A DNA stretch of 9,622 nucleotides from an uncultured Lachnospiraceae bacterium (GTDB lineage: Bacteria; Bacillota; Clostridia; Lachnospirales; Lachnospiraceae): positions 1 through 9,622 of the forward strand of contig CAUCOL010000039.1 of the NCBI GenBank assembly GCA_958444395.1, in the 5' to 3' direction. The position numbers were made by a program, and so were the translations under genes. Shown here piece by piece: positions 1 to 6,573 of the stretch. The notes beneath the pieces were generated by a model, which was not told the DNA's origin, ran no database searches, and worked only from the letters and a program-made list of their open reading frames with translations. Positions within the stretch are counted from its first letter, which is position 1, and each line of letters begins with the position of its first letter.

Positions 1-1
1 G

Positions 2-145
2 GTTGTTCCAGACAAGGTATCTGATGATGATATGGTATTGATGGCAAGAGATATTTCTAAACGTATCGAGTCCGAATTAAAATATCCGGGACAGATTAAG
101 GTTAATGTGATTCGAGAGTCCAGAGTAACTGATTATGCGAAATAG
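2..145 (+). CDS. rny: Ribonuclease Y, C-terminal fragment (5' end outside window)
   Basis: The first 47 codons in frame 2 read through to a TAG at 143-145. They end in [20 protein letters not shown] followed by [10 protein letters not shown], the characteristic tail of RNase Y, where family members typically end in a PGQIKV-TVIRETRAVEYAK-like sequence. RNase Y is the membrane-anchored endoribonuclease that starts mRNA decay in many Firmicutes. The visible part lies downstream of its KH and HD domains, so neither the RNA-binding nor the catalytic motifs can be seen here. The gene is complete at its 3' end and is followed after about 33 bases by an intrinsic terminator, which closes its transcription unit. 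The identification rests on a short but distinctive C-terminus. Confidence 0.9.
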   Translation, partial: VVPDKVSDDDMVLMARDISKRIESELKYPGQIKVNVIRESRVTDYAK

Positions 146-178
146 ACGCAATAGTTTAAAAGAAAATAATTAATCCAG

Positions 179-224
179 ACCACTGTGTGCTGTTATTGGT
201 ATGCAGTGGTTTGTTTTTCTTTTT
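179..224 (+). terminator. Rho-independent terminator after rny
   Basis: ACCACTG (179-185) pairs perfectly with CAGTGGT (204-210). The stem can be extended inward by further G-U and Watson-Crick pairs. It is followed at once by a T-rich tract at 211-224 (TTGTTTTTCTTTTT). This is a textbook intrinsic terminator and separates rny from the ASKHA gene. Confidence 0.88.
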
Positions 225-333
225 GTGGGAATCTTTTCATTTCCGACGAGAAAAAATGCTTAGCGGGAATGCAGCTCCGTCAGTGGAAGTCGCATACGTA
301 ATGGAAATTTGTATATAGAAAAAGGACGAAAAA

Positions 334-1725
334 ATGTATATAGTCAGAAAAACAGATATGACACAAAATAAAAGCTGTCAGAAAGAGTTTATTTTACCGG
401 CAGATTTACAGGAAGCGTCTGGAATTGGTATGGCAGTTGATCTGGGGACTACTACGATCGCTGTATCATTTTATGATCTGGCAACAGGAAGATATCTTGG
501 CAGCAGCCAGCAGAAGAATCGACAGACACAGCTTGGAAGCGATGTGATCATGCGGCTGATGCATTGCCAGCAGGGGAGAGAAGCGCAGTTGCAGGAGATG
601 GTTGTATCGCAGCTGGAAAGTATGGCAGAGCACTTCCTTAGGCAAGAGCAGAGCAGAAACCGGGTACAATCCGAAAAACTGTCACAAAGCAGTAGAGAGA
701 GACCGGCATCGGAACAGAAGAGCACGGAATACCGAAAGAAACTGCAGAAAATTACCGTGGCAGGAAACACTACTATGTGCCATATTCTGGCAGGGCAGGA
801 TATAACCGGTCTGACGGGAAGTCCCTTTTCTCCGGCATATCAGGGGACATACCGCTGTATAGGAAGTGCGCTTGGCATGAGACAGTTTGGGGAGACAAAG
901 GTAGAGATTCTGGCAGGGATTGGTTCTCACGTAGGAGCTGATACGACAGCAATGCTGCTGGATCTTGACTGGCCGGTGCCGGACACGACAGCACTTGCGG
1001 TAGATATTGGAACCAATGCAGAGATCGTATTAAATGATCATGGAACATTAACAGCATGTTCTGTACCGGCAGGTCCGGCATTTGAAGGCGCACAGATTTC
1101 CTGTGGCATGCGTGGCGGAAATGGTGCGATCAGCAAAGTGAAATGGGCAGCTGGAACAGGAAATATGCTTCTGGACGTATTATGGGATGGGGAGGGACAG
1201 AATGAGAAGCCGATTCCCAGGGGGATCTGTGGATCAGGTCTGGTTGATGCTGCCGCACAGTTTCTGGCAGCAGGAAAACTGCAGGCAGACGGGTATATTC
1301 TGTTGGAGGAGGGACAGCTTGTACTCTATGAAGATGCAAAATGCAGATTAACCCTGACACAGCAGGATATACGGCAGTTCCAACTGGCGAAAGCCTCTGT
1401 TCAAGCAGGTATAAAAGTGTTATTATCAACAAAGGGACTGTCATTGGATCAGATTGATACGATCTATATCGCAGGTGTTTTTGGAGGACACATTTCCGAG
1501 AAGAGTGCGGTGCAGACAGGTCTGTTTCCAAAACTGACAACCGGCAGGATCGTACAGATCGGCAATGCAGCCGGCAGGGGCGTAGCAAAGGCACTGCTGT
1601 CTGAATCTGTTGTCCGGCAGGCGGAGAGGACGGCTGCAAGGTGTAAACATGTCGAATTGGCAGAAACAGAACAGTTCCAGCAGTATTTTATGGATGCCGT
1701 GGCATTAAAAATATGGACAGAATAG
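334..1725 (+). CDS. RACo-like ASKHA-family ATPase without ferredoxin domain
   Basis: This 463-residue protein matches the central and C-terminal parts of RACo-type reductive activators of corrinoid proteins (the DUF4445 / RACo C-terminal family). Phosphate-binding motifs of the ASKHA fold are seen as AVDLGTTTIAVSF (34-46) and AVDIGTNAEIVL (222-233), with an adenosine-type motif IAGVFGGHI (379-387). Other family signatures are VAGNTTMCHILAG (142-154), PAGPAFEGAQISCGMRGG (245-262) and RGICGSGLVDA (296-306). Full-length RACo has an N-terminal [2Fe-2S] ferredoxin domain with a CxxxxxCxxC-type cluster site. That domain is absent, and an in-frame stop at 316-318 shows it is not merely a start-site error. 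Residues about 105-137 form a hydrophilic, probably disordered insert. The start at 334 has AGGA at 323-326, 7 bases upstream. proC follows after 17 bp. An ATP-dependent activation role is inferred from the family; the partner protein is unknown. Confidence 0.82.
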   Translation: MYIVRKTDMTQNKSCQKEFILPADLQEASGIGMAVDLGTTTIAVSFYDLATGRYLGSSQQKNRQTQLGSDVIMRLMHCQQGREAQLQEMVVSQLESMAEHFLRQEQSRNRVQSEKLSQSSRERPASEQKSTEYRKKLQKITVAGNTTMCHILAGQDITGLTGSPFSPAYQGTYRCIGSALGMRQFGETKVEILAGIGSHVGADTTAMLLDLDWPVPDTTALAVDIGTNAEIVLNDHGTLTACSVPAGPAFEGAQISCGMRGGNGAISKVKWAAGTGNMLLDVLWDGEGQNEKPIPRGICGSGLVDAAAQFLAAGKLQADGYILLEEGQLVLYEDAKCRLTLTQQDIRQFQLAKASVQAGIKVLLSTKGLSLDQIDTIYIAGVFGGHISEKSAVQTGLFPKLTTGRIVQIGNAAGRGVAKALLSESVVRQAERTAARCKHVELAETEQFQQYFMDAVALKIWTE

Positions 1726-1742
1726 AAAGGCAGGAGAATGTG

Positions 1743-2534
1743 ATGAAAGTAGGATTTATTGGAGCAGGAAATATGGCGCAGGCGATGATTGGGGGTATGC
1801 TGAAGAAACAGCTGCTTGCTAGGGAGGATGTGATCGCATCCAGCGCAACACAGGCAACTGCGGATAAAGTCGCTGCAGCATTTGGTATAAAGACCACATT
1901 AGATAATAAAGAAGTAGCAAAGGCAGATATCGTGATTCTTGCGATCAAACCGATTTTCTGTGAGCAGGTGATCCGGGAGATTCGTGATGTTGTGACGAAG
2001 GAACAGCTGATTGTTACGATCGTAGCAGGTAAATCTCTCACATGGCTGCAGGATGCATTTGACAAGGATGTGAAACTGATCCGAACGATGCCGAATACAC
2101 CGGCGCTGGTAGGGGAAGGAATCACGGCACTTTGTCCTGGGAAGACGGTTTCACAGGAGGAGATCGACCGGATCTGTACATTATTTGAGGGCTTTGGTAA
2201 GGCTCAGATCGTTCCGGAACGTCTGATGGATGCAGTTGTAGCAGTCAGTGGAAGTTCTCCGGCATATGTATTTATGTTTATCGAAGCAATGGCGGATGCA
2301 GCCGTTGCAGAGGGGATGCCGAGAGCACAGGCATATCAGTTTGCAGCACAGTCCGTACTGGGCAGTGCCAAGATGGTATTGGAGACAGGCAAACATCCGG
2401 GCGAATTAAAGGATATGGTATGTTCGCCGGCAGGAACGACGATAGCCGGCGTGTGCAAGTTAGAAGAAACAGGATTTCGAAGCAGTGTCATGGAATGCAT
2501 GAAAGCATGTGCTGAAAAGTCCAGAAATCTATAA
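1743..2534 (+). CDS. proC: Pyrroline-5-carboxylate reductase
   Basis: ProC reduces 1-pyrroline-5-carboxylate to L-proline with NAD(P)H, the last step of proline synthesis, in the cytosol. The protein of 263 residues has the usual family length. It opens with a Rossmann dinucleotide motif, VGFIGAGNMAQAMIGG (3-18). It carries the conserved RTMPNTPALVGEG (114-126), VSGSSPAYVFMFIEAM (168-183) and the P5CR signature around DMVCSPAGTTIAGV (224-237). I chose the ATG at 1743 because it has AGGAG at 1732-1736 with a 6-base spacer and gives the canonical MKVGFIGAGNMA start. An in-frame ATG at 1713 would add ten residues and overlap the upstream gene. The 17-bp gap to the ASKHA gene suggests co-transcription. 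No other proline genes (proA, proB) are in view. Confidence 0.95.
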   Translation: MKVGFIGAGNMAQAMIGGMLKKQLLAREDVIASSATQATADKVAAAFGIKTTLDNKEVAKADIVILAIKPIFCEQVIREIRDVVTKEQLIVTIVAGKSLTWLQDAFDKDVKLIRTMPNTPALVGEGITALCPGKTVSQEEIDRICTLFEGFGKAQIVPERLMDAVVAVSGSSPAYVFMFIEAMADAAVAEGMPRAQAYQFAAQSVLGSAKMVLETGKHPGELKDMVCSPAGTTIAGVCKLEETGFRSSVMECMKACAEKSRNL

Positions 2535-2603
2535 TTCTCTGTGCCAAAGCTATCAATAGTATTTTTCGGGCAGTAGAGACATATAGTATCTGTAATGATG
2601 GAA

Positions 2604-2626
2604 AGGAGCAGAGAAAATCTGCCCCT
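2604..2626 (+). other. Small hairpin just upstream of the M23 peptidase ribosome binding site
   Basis: AGGAGCAGA (2604-2612) can pair with TCTGCCCCT (2618-2626), with one A-C mismatch, around a GAAAA loop. It ends five bases before the GGAGGG ribosome binding site (2631-2636). No T-tract follows, so it is not a typical terminator. A role in translation or RNA processing is possible but unproven. The stem is short enough to be chance. Confidence 0.3.
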
Positions 2627-2643
2627 GTCCGGAGGGAAAACGC

Positions 2644-3324
2644 ATGCAGATAGGCACGAAACAGCAGAGAAAATGTATGCAAAAGATACGAAGAAGTCTA
2701 TTCTGGCTCTGGATGCTATGTAGTCTGGCAGGTATGTATTACACGGTGCAGTGGACGGAGACGATGCAGGACTGTCTTGTACTCTATGATCATCTGCAGG
2801 AGCAGGATGCCGGGAGATGGCTTAAGCCGCTTCTGCAGGAAATGCGTGCTTTTCCGGTGCAAAAAGTTGGAAAGACAGCAACGCAATGGAATTATGAGGA
2901 CAGCTACGGTGATTCGCGGGAGTATGGCGGCAGACGCAGCCATCAGGGAATTGACATCATGGCAGTACAGGATGAAGCAGGCCGTCTGCCGGTCTGTTCG
3001 GTATCCGATGGTACAGTGGAAAAGATTGGGTGGCTGCCATTAGGTGGTTATCGTATCGGAATACGCAGTTTATCCGGGTTGTACTATTATTATGCACATC
3101 TGGATTCTTATGCGGAAGGAATTACCGCTGGGACGACAGTGCATGCCGGTCAGGTGATCGGCAGGATGGGTGATACCGGATATGGCGAAGAAGGAACGAG
3201 AGGAAAATTTCCGGTGCATCTGCATTTTGGCATATATTATGAGCAGGAAAAGGAAGAAAAAAGTTTAGATCCTTTTTATTTGCTACGATATGTGGAGTGT
3301 GGTAAAATACAGGAAGACAGATAG
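2644..3324 (+). CDS. Membrane-anchored M23 (LytM-like) metallopeptidase
   Basis: A 226-residue protein with a short basic N-terminus, one hydrophobic segment at about 17-34 (signal anchor), a short linker and an M23 peptidase domain at about 90-215. All LytM-type residues are present: zinc ligands H100 and D104 in SHQGIDIM, and H194 in PVHLHFG; catalytic histidines H152 (YYYYAHLDS) and H192. M23 enzymes of this type cut peptide cross-bridges in peptidoglycan, so the active domain should lie outside the membrane. The catalytic set is complete, so it is probably an active hydrolase rather than a degenerate activator. The start at 2644 has GGAGGG (2631-2636) with a 7-base spacer. It lies 109 bp after proC and 164 bp before the alarmone synthetase. 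No LysM or other wall-binding domain is visible. Confidence 0.87.
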   Translation: MQIGTKQQRKCMQKIRRSLFWLWMLCSLAGMYYTVQWTETMQDCLVLYDHLQEQDAGRWLKPLLQEMRAFPVQKVGKTATQWNYEDSYGDSREYGGRRSHQGIDIMAVQDEAGRLPVCSVSDGTVEKIGWLPLGGYRIGIRSLSGLYYYYAHLDSYAEGITAGTTVHAGQVIGRMGDTGYGEEGTRGKFPVHLHFGIYYEQEKEEKSLDPFYLLRYVECGKIQEDR

Positions 3325-3488
3325 CTGTCGGTACAGATAATGACGGTTGGCGAAGACATAGCCGGAACGACGGGAACAGAAAAAGTAGCAGAGTGGTTAT
3401 GCAGTAATGAAGTTGTAACAGGGGGGAGTTACAGACGGAGTGTTGGGGCTTATGTCTGTAACCGTATGAATCAGAGAAAGGTTTGGGC
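3325..3488 (+). other. 164-bp spacer before the alarmone synthetase
   Basis: No recognisable gene, terminator or consensus promoter is seen here. A 61-codon open frame from 3340 runs through it, but it overlaps the start of the next gene out of frame and has no family features. The spacer is long compared with the other gaps downstream, so a promoter for the synthetase could be present but is not visible by eye. Confidence 0.4.
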
Positions 3489-4298
3489 GTGTATATGGAG
3501 ATACAGTTATGGCGTGAAATATTAGATCCGTATCGTCAGGCGGTGGATGAACTGGTAGTAAAGTTCAATCATATTCGTCAGGAATATCATATAGAAGGAA
3601 TCTATTGCCCGATCGAGCAGGTAGATGGCCGTGTAAAGAAAATATCTAGCATATTAGAGAAGTGTCAGCGAAAGAACGTAAAGCTGGAGGATCTGGAAGA
3701 AAAGATCGAAGACATTGCGGGGATCCGCGTCATCTGTCAGTTTGTGGAGGATATTGGCAAGGTTGTAGAGATCATCCAAAAGCGGAGCGATATGGAGATC
3801 AAACAGGAGAAGGATTACATCACACAGAGCAAGCCGAGCGGTTACCGTAGCTATCATGTGATCGTATATTATACGGTACAGACGCTGCAGGGTCCGAAGA
3901 AGCTGGAAGTGGAGATACAGATCCGTACACTGGCGATGAATTTCTGGTCGACGATCGAGCATTCTCTACAGTATAAATATAAAGAACACATGCCGGAAGA
4001 ACTGCGTGTTCGTTTGCTGGCAGCGGCAGATGCCGTAGATGCACTGGACAATGAGATGGCGTCTGTGCGGGATGAGATTATGAATGCACAGAATTCAAAC
4101 CGGTTGAAAGCCGGTGTTGTAAGTGACATTCTGAATAATATTGAGAATCTGTACCACATTGCTAATAAAAGGGAAGTGGTAAAGATCCAGGATGAATTTT
4201 TCCGCGTGTACCAGTTAGATGATATTCAGCTGTTGATGCGCTTTAATAAGCAATTGGACATCATGGCAGAATCTTACCGGGCACAAAGCCTGAATTAA
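3489..4298 (+). CDS. relQ: Small alarmone synthetase, RelQ/YjbM type (GTP pyrophosphokinase)
   Basis: Single-domain (p)ppGpp synthetase that transfers pyrophosphate from ATP to GDP or GTP. Counting from the ATG at 3495 (267 residues), the synthetase motifs are GRVKKISSILEK (45-56), IEDIAGIRV (71-79), KPSGYRSYH (113-121) and EVEIQIRTLAMNFWSTIEHS (138-157). This order and wording match B. subtilis YjbM/RelQ closely. There is no HD hydrolase, TGS or ACT domain, so it can make but not break the alarmone. The C-terminal helical region is somewhat longer than in YjbM (about 211 residues), reaching 267. The start is uncertain: AGAAAGG at 3475-3481 is 7 bases before a GTG at 3489, 13 before the ATG at 3495 and 1 before a TTG at 3483. 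I prefer the GTG. The rRNA methyltransferase gene follows immediately. Confidence 0.92.
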   Translation: MYMEIQLWREILDPYRQAVDELVVKFNHIRQEYHIEGIYCPIEQVDGRVKKISSILEKCQRKNVKLEDLEEKIEDIAGIRVICQFVEDIGKVVEIIQKRSDMEIKQEKDYITQSKPSGYRSYHVIVYYTVQTLQGPKKLEVEIQIRTLAMNFWSTIEHSLQYKYKEHMPEELRVRLLAAADAVDALDNEMASVRDEIMNAQNSNRLKAGVVSDILNNIENLYHIANKREVVKIQDEFFRVYQLDDIQLLMRFNKQLDIMAESYRAQSLN

Positions 4299-4313
4299 CC
4301 GATGGAGAGAACT

Positions 4314-5855
4314 ATGATTGCGTTACCGGAGCGATATAAAGAGAATATGAAGGAACTTCTGGGAGAGGAATATAAGGAGTATCTGGGATGTTTTGAACAA
4401 CCATCCCAGACGGCTCTCCGGATCAATACATTAAAGATCCGTCCGGAGGAGTTTCAGACGATCAGCCCTTTTGACCTGCAGCAGATAGCATGGACGGCAA
4501 AAGGGTTTTACTATGATGCCAAAAAGGCTTCACCATCAGGGCATCCGCATTATTTTGCCGGGTTGTATTATATACAGGAGCCGAGTGCGATGACCCCGGC
4601 GAGTATCCTGCCGGTTGAACCGGGGGATAAGGTGCTGGATCTATGTGCGGCACCGGGCGGCAAGGCGACCGAGCTGGCGGCAAAGCTGCAGGGGCGTGGG
4701 ATGCTTCTGGCAAATGACATCAGTGTGTCCCGAGCTATGGCACTGGCGAAGAATCTTCAGAAGACAGGTGCAGTCAATACAGTCGTAACAGCGGAAACAC
4801 CGGAGAAACTGGCGATGCATCTGCCGGTATTTTTTGATAAGATATTGATCGATGCACCCTGCTCCGGAGAAGGCATGTTCCGCAGAGATCCGAAGATGGT
4901 TAAAGACTGGGAGGAAAAAGGACCGTCATATTATGCTCCGATCCAGAGACAGATCCTTCAACGGGCCTGGGAAATGTTAAAGCCGGGTGGAAAGATGGTC
5001 TATTCTACCTGTACCTTTTCCCCTCAGGAGGATGAGGGGATGATTCAATGGTTCCTGGATACCTATCAGGATATGCGGATAAGTCCTGTGACCAGATATC
5101 CTGGATTTTCTGAGGGGCGTCCGGATTGGATCGAAGCAGGGGATGCATCTTTACGCCATTGCATCCGTATCTTTCCGCATCGTGCGCAGGGAGAGGGGCA
5201 TTTTGCGGTCCTTCTCGAAAAAAGGGCTGCGGCATCGGCAGAAAAAGAGAATCTGACCGATATACAGGATAGCTGTTCCGGTGGTGTATTCACAGAACGT
5301 ATTCTTAACGGCGGGGCAGGATATACCTGTGACAGCCGGACAGATACAGAAGACAGACAATCTGGGAAACAGGGGTCATCCCGGTCACGGGAAAAGAAAA
5401 AGAATAAAAAACAAAAAGGGAATGGCAATGTGAAAAAAACATCTGACCCAAATATGGGACAGGTCGCAGAATTTATGAAAGACATTCACGGGTTGTCCGG
5501 CAATATGCAGATAAAGAAAGAAAATGCCATTCTTCTTCCGGTGGACTGGCAGGCACTTCGGGGACTTCGAATCATCACGGAGGGGCTTTTGCTGGGAGAA
5601 AGGAAGAAGCAGCAGTTTGAGCCGTCGGTACAGCTTGCATTGGCGATGACAAAGGATGCATATGCGTCATGTCTTGATCTGCCGTCAGGGGATGAGCGTG
5701 TCCTGCGTTACCTGAAAGGGGAAACGCTGCAGTGCGAAGAAAACTATAAGGGATATGTGCTGCTTTGTACAGATGGATATCCGCTTGGCTGGTGTAAGGG
5801 GAATGGGCAGGGAATGCTGAAAAACAAATATTATGCAGGCTGGAGACTGACATAG
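4314..5855 (+). CDS. RsmF-like 16S rRNA (cytosine-C5) methyltransferase, NOL1/NOP2/Sun family
   Basis: A 513-residue SAM-dependent RNA m5C methyltransferase. The SAM-binding motif is LDLCAAPGGKATELA (108-122). The release cysteine lies in IDAPCSGEGMFRRDP (179-193, C183) and the catalytic cysteine in YSTCTFSPQEDE (230-241, C233). An N-terminal PUA-like/RRM segment (1-90) precedes this catalytic core. The C-terminal part from about 383 (QVAEFMKDIHGLSG, and a final GYPLGWCKGNGQGMLKNKYY) resembles the RNA-binding extension of RsmF-type enzymes. Between them, residues about 305-380 form a hydrophilic, lysine-rich linker (SREKKKNKKQKGNGNVKK at 358-375). I chose ATG 4314 because GGAG at 4304-4307 lies 6 bases upstream. 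The ATG at 4302 has no good ribosome binding site, being only 3 bases after relQ. The family is secure; the exact target cytosine(s) cannot be read from the sequence. Confidence 0.9.
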   Translation: MIALPERYKENMKELLGEEYKEYLGCFEQPSQTALRINTLKIRPEEFQTISPFDLQQIAWTAKGFYYDAKKASPSGHPHYFAGLYYIQEPSAMTPASILPVEPGDKVLDLCAAPGGKATELAAKLQGRGMLLANDISVSRAMALAKNLQKTGAVNTVVTAETPEKLAMHLPVFFDKILIDAPCSGEGMFRRDPKMVKDWEEKGPSYYAPIQRQILQRAWEMLKPGGKMVYSTCTFSPQEDEGMIQWFLDTYQDMRISPVTRYPGFSEGRPDWIEAGDASLRHCIRIFPHRAQGEGHFAVLLEKRAAASAEKENLTDIQDSCSGGVFTERILNGGAGYTCDSRTDTEDRQSGKQGSSRSREKKKNKKQKGNGNVKKTSDPNMGQVAEFMKDIHGLSGNMQIKKENAILLPVDWQALRGLRIITEGLLLGERKKQQFEPSVQLALAMTKDAYASCLDLPSGDERVLRYLKGETLQCEENYKGYVLLCTDGYPLGWCKGNGQGMLKNKYYAGWRLT

Positions 5856-5865
5856 AAGAAAGGGC

Positions 5866-6468
5866 ATGGTGATAAAAGTGCAGAAAATACAAAAGGGAGA
5901 TGCCGGATATATTCAGAAAAGAAAGAAAAGAGCCTGGATCATGTCATTTGTGATCCTTCTGATCGCATTAGCGATCTTTGGGGTGGGTCTTCTGATGAAT
6001 GATATGTCCAAAACAAATATTTTTACAGTGTTCGCGATTCTGTGCGTCCTGCCCTGGGCAAAGCAGGTCGTGGCACTGGTCGTAGTATTTCCATATCACT
6101 CTGTGACAGCTGGGCGGTATGAAAAAGCCCGGAAGGCAGTGCCGGAGTATATGACATTGTACAGTGATCTGGTGATTACCTCACCGGATAAGATCATGCA
6201 TCTTGATCTTGCTGCAGTCGGCAGTGGACAGGTGATTGCATTGATCGGGGATAAAAAGATGCCTTTTGCAGGGGAACAGAAGCAGGATATCGGATATATC
6301 CGTCAATATCTGACAAAGGGTGTCAATAGCTGGGGCGATGGCTATAAGGTAAAGGTGGTAGAGAGTGAAAAGCTCTTTCTGCAGGAGATAGCAGCAGTCA
6401 AACCACGGGAAGAGGATGAAGAGGAACTGCAGAAAGTCAGATCCTATCTGTTATCGCTGATCGTATAG
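5866..6468 (+). CDS. Conserved-looking two-helix membrane protein, function unknown
   Basis: I do not recognise this 200-residue protein. A basic N-terminus (IQKRKKR at 16-22) is followed by two hydrophobic segments at about 25-44 and 52-77, then a mixed soluble C-terminal half (about 80-200) ending in an acidic patch (REEDEEELQ). The pattern suggests a helical hairpin in the membrane with both ends in the cytosol by the positive-inside rule. There are no catalytic or metal-binding motifs visible. It begins 10 bp after the methyltransferase gene, so it is probably co-expressed with it. The ribosome binding site AGAAAGGG (5857-5864) is only one base from the ATG at 5866 and four from a GTG at 5869, so the start could be the GTG. 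The codon use and composition look like those of its neighbours, which argues for a real gene. Confidence 0.72.
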   Translation: MVIKVQKIQKGDAGYIQKRKKRAWIMSFVILLIALAIFGVGLLMNDMSKTNIFTVFAILCVLPWAKQVVALVVVFPYHSVTAGRYEKARKAVPEYMTLYSDLVITSPDKIMHLDLAAVGSGQVIALIGDKKMPFAGEQKQDIGYIRQYLTKGVNSWGDGYKVKVVESEKLFLQEIAAVKPREEDEEELQKVRSYLLSLIV

Positions 6469-6481
6469 GAGAGATAGAAAG

Positions 6482-6559
6482 GCATCGCCGTTTCGATAGA
6501 ATATAGGATGGCATGGAAAAGCATCGCCGTTTCGATAGAATGTTGGATGGCATGGAAAG
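6482..6559 (+). repeat. 39-bp tandem direct repeat, two copies
   Basis: Copy 1 (6482-6520) and copy 2 (6521-6559) both begin GCATCGCCGTTTCGATAGAA and continue with near-identical 19-base tails ending GGATGGCATGGAAA plus one base. Only three of 39 positions differ. Weaker similarity continues on both sides: TATAGGA...GAAAG at 6464-6481, spanning the stop of the membrane protein gene, and TTTCGATGCGTG at 6569-6580, at the pseudouridine synthase start. The array is in the 105-bp spacer between these two genes. The period of 13 codons keeps the frame open upstream of the pseudouridine synthase from an ATG at 6508. Confidence 0.9.
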
Positions 6560-6573
6560 GGTTGGTTATTTCG

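Noticed and set aside
1688..2125. 145-codon open frame on the - strand opposite proC
   Set aside because: Antisense to conserved ProC motifs; serine- and isoleucine-rich sequence typical of a shadow frame.
2568..2624. GGGCAG/CTGCCC inverted repeat after proC as a terminator
   Set aside because: Six-base arms are separated by 45 bases and no T-tract follows.
3340..3525. 61-codon open frame upstream of and overlapping the alarmone synthetase start
   Set aside because: No good ribosome binding site, no recognisable domain, and it overlaps the start of a confidently identified gene in another frame.
6482..6559. CRISPR array
   Set aside because: Repeats are directly abutting with no unique spacers, only two clear copies, and no cas genes nearby.
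6508..6573. N-terminal extension of the pseudouridine synthase from ATG 6508
   Set aside because: The 22 extra residues come from the tandem repeat, do not fit the S4 domain start, and the ATG lacks a ribosome binding site. Kept as an open question in the repeat finding.
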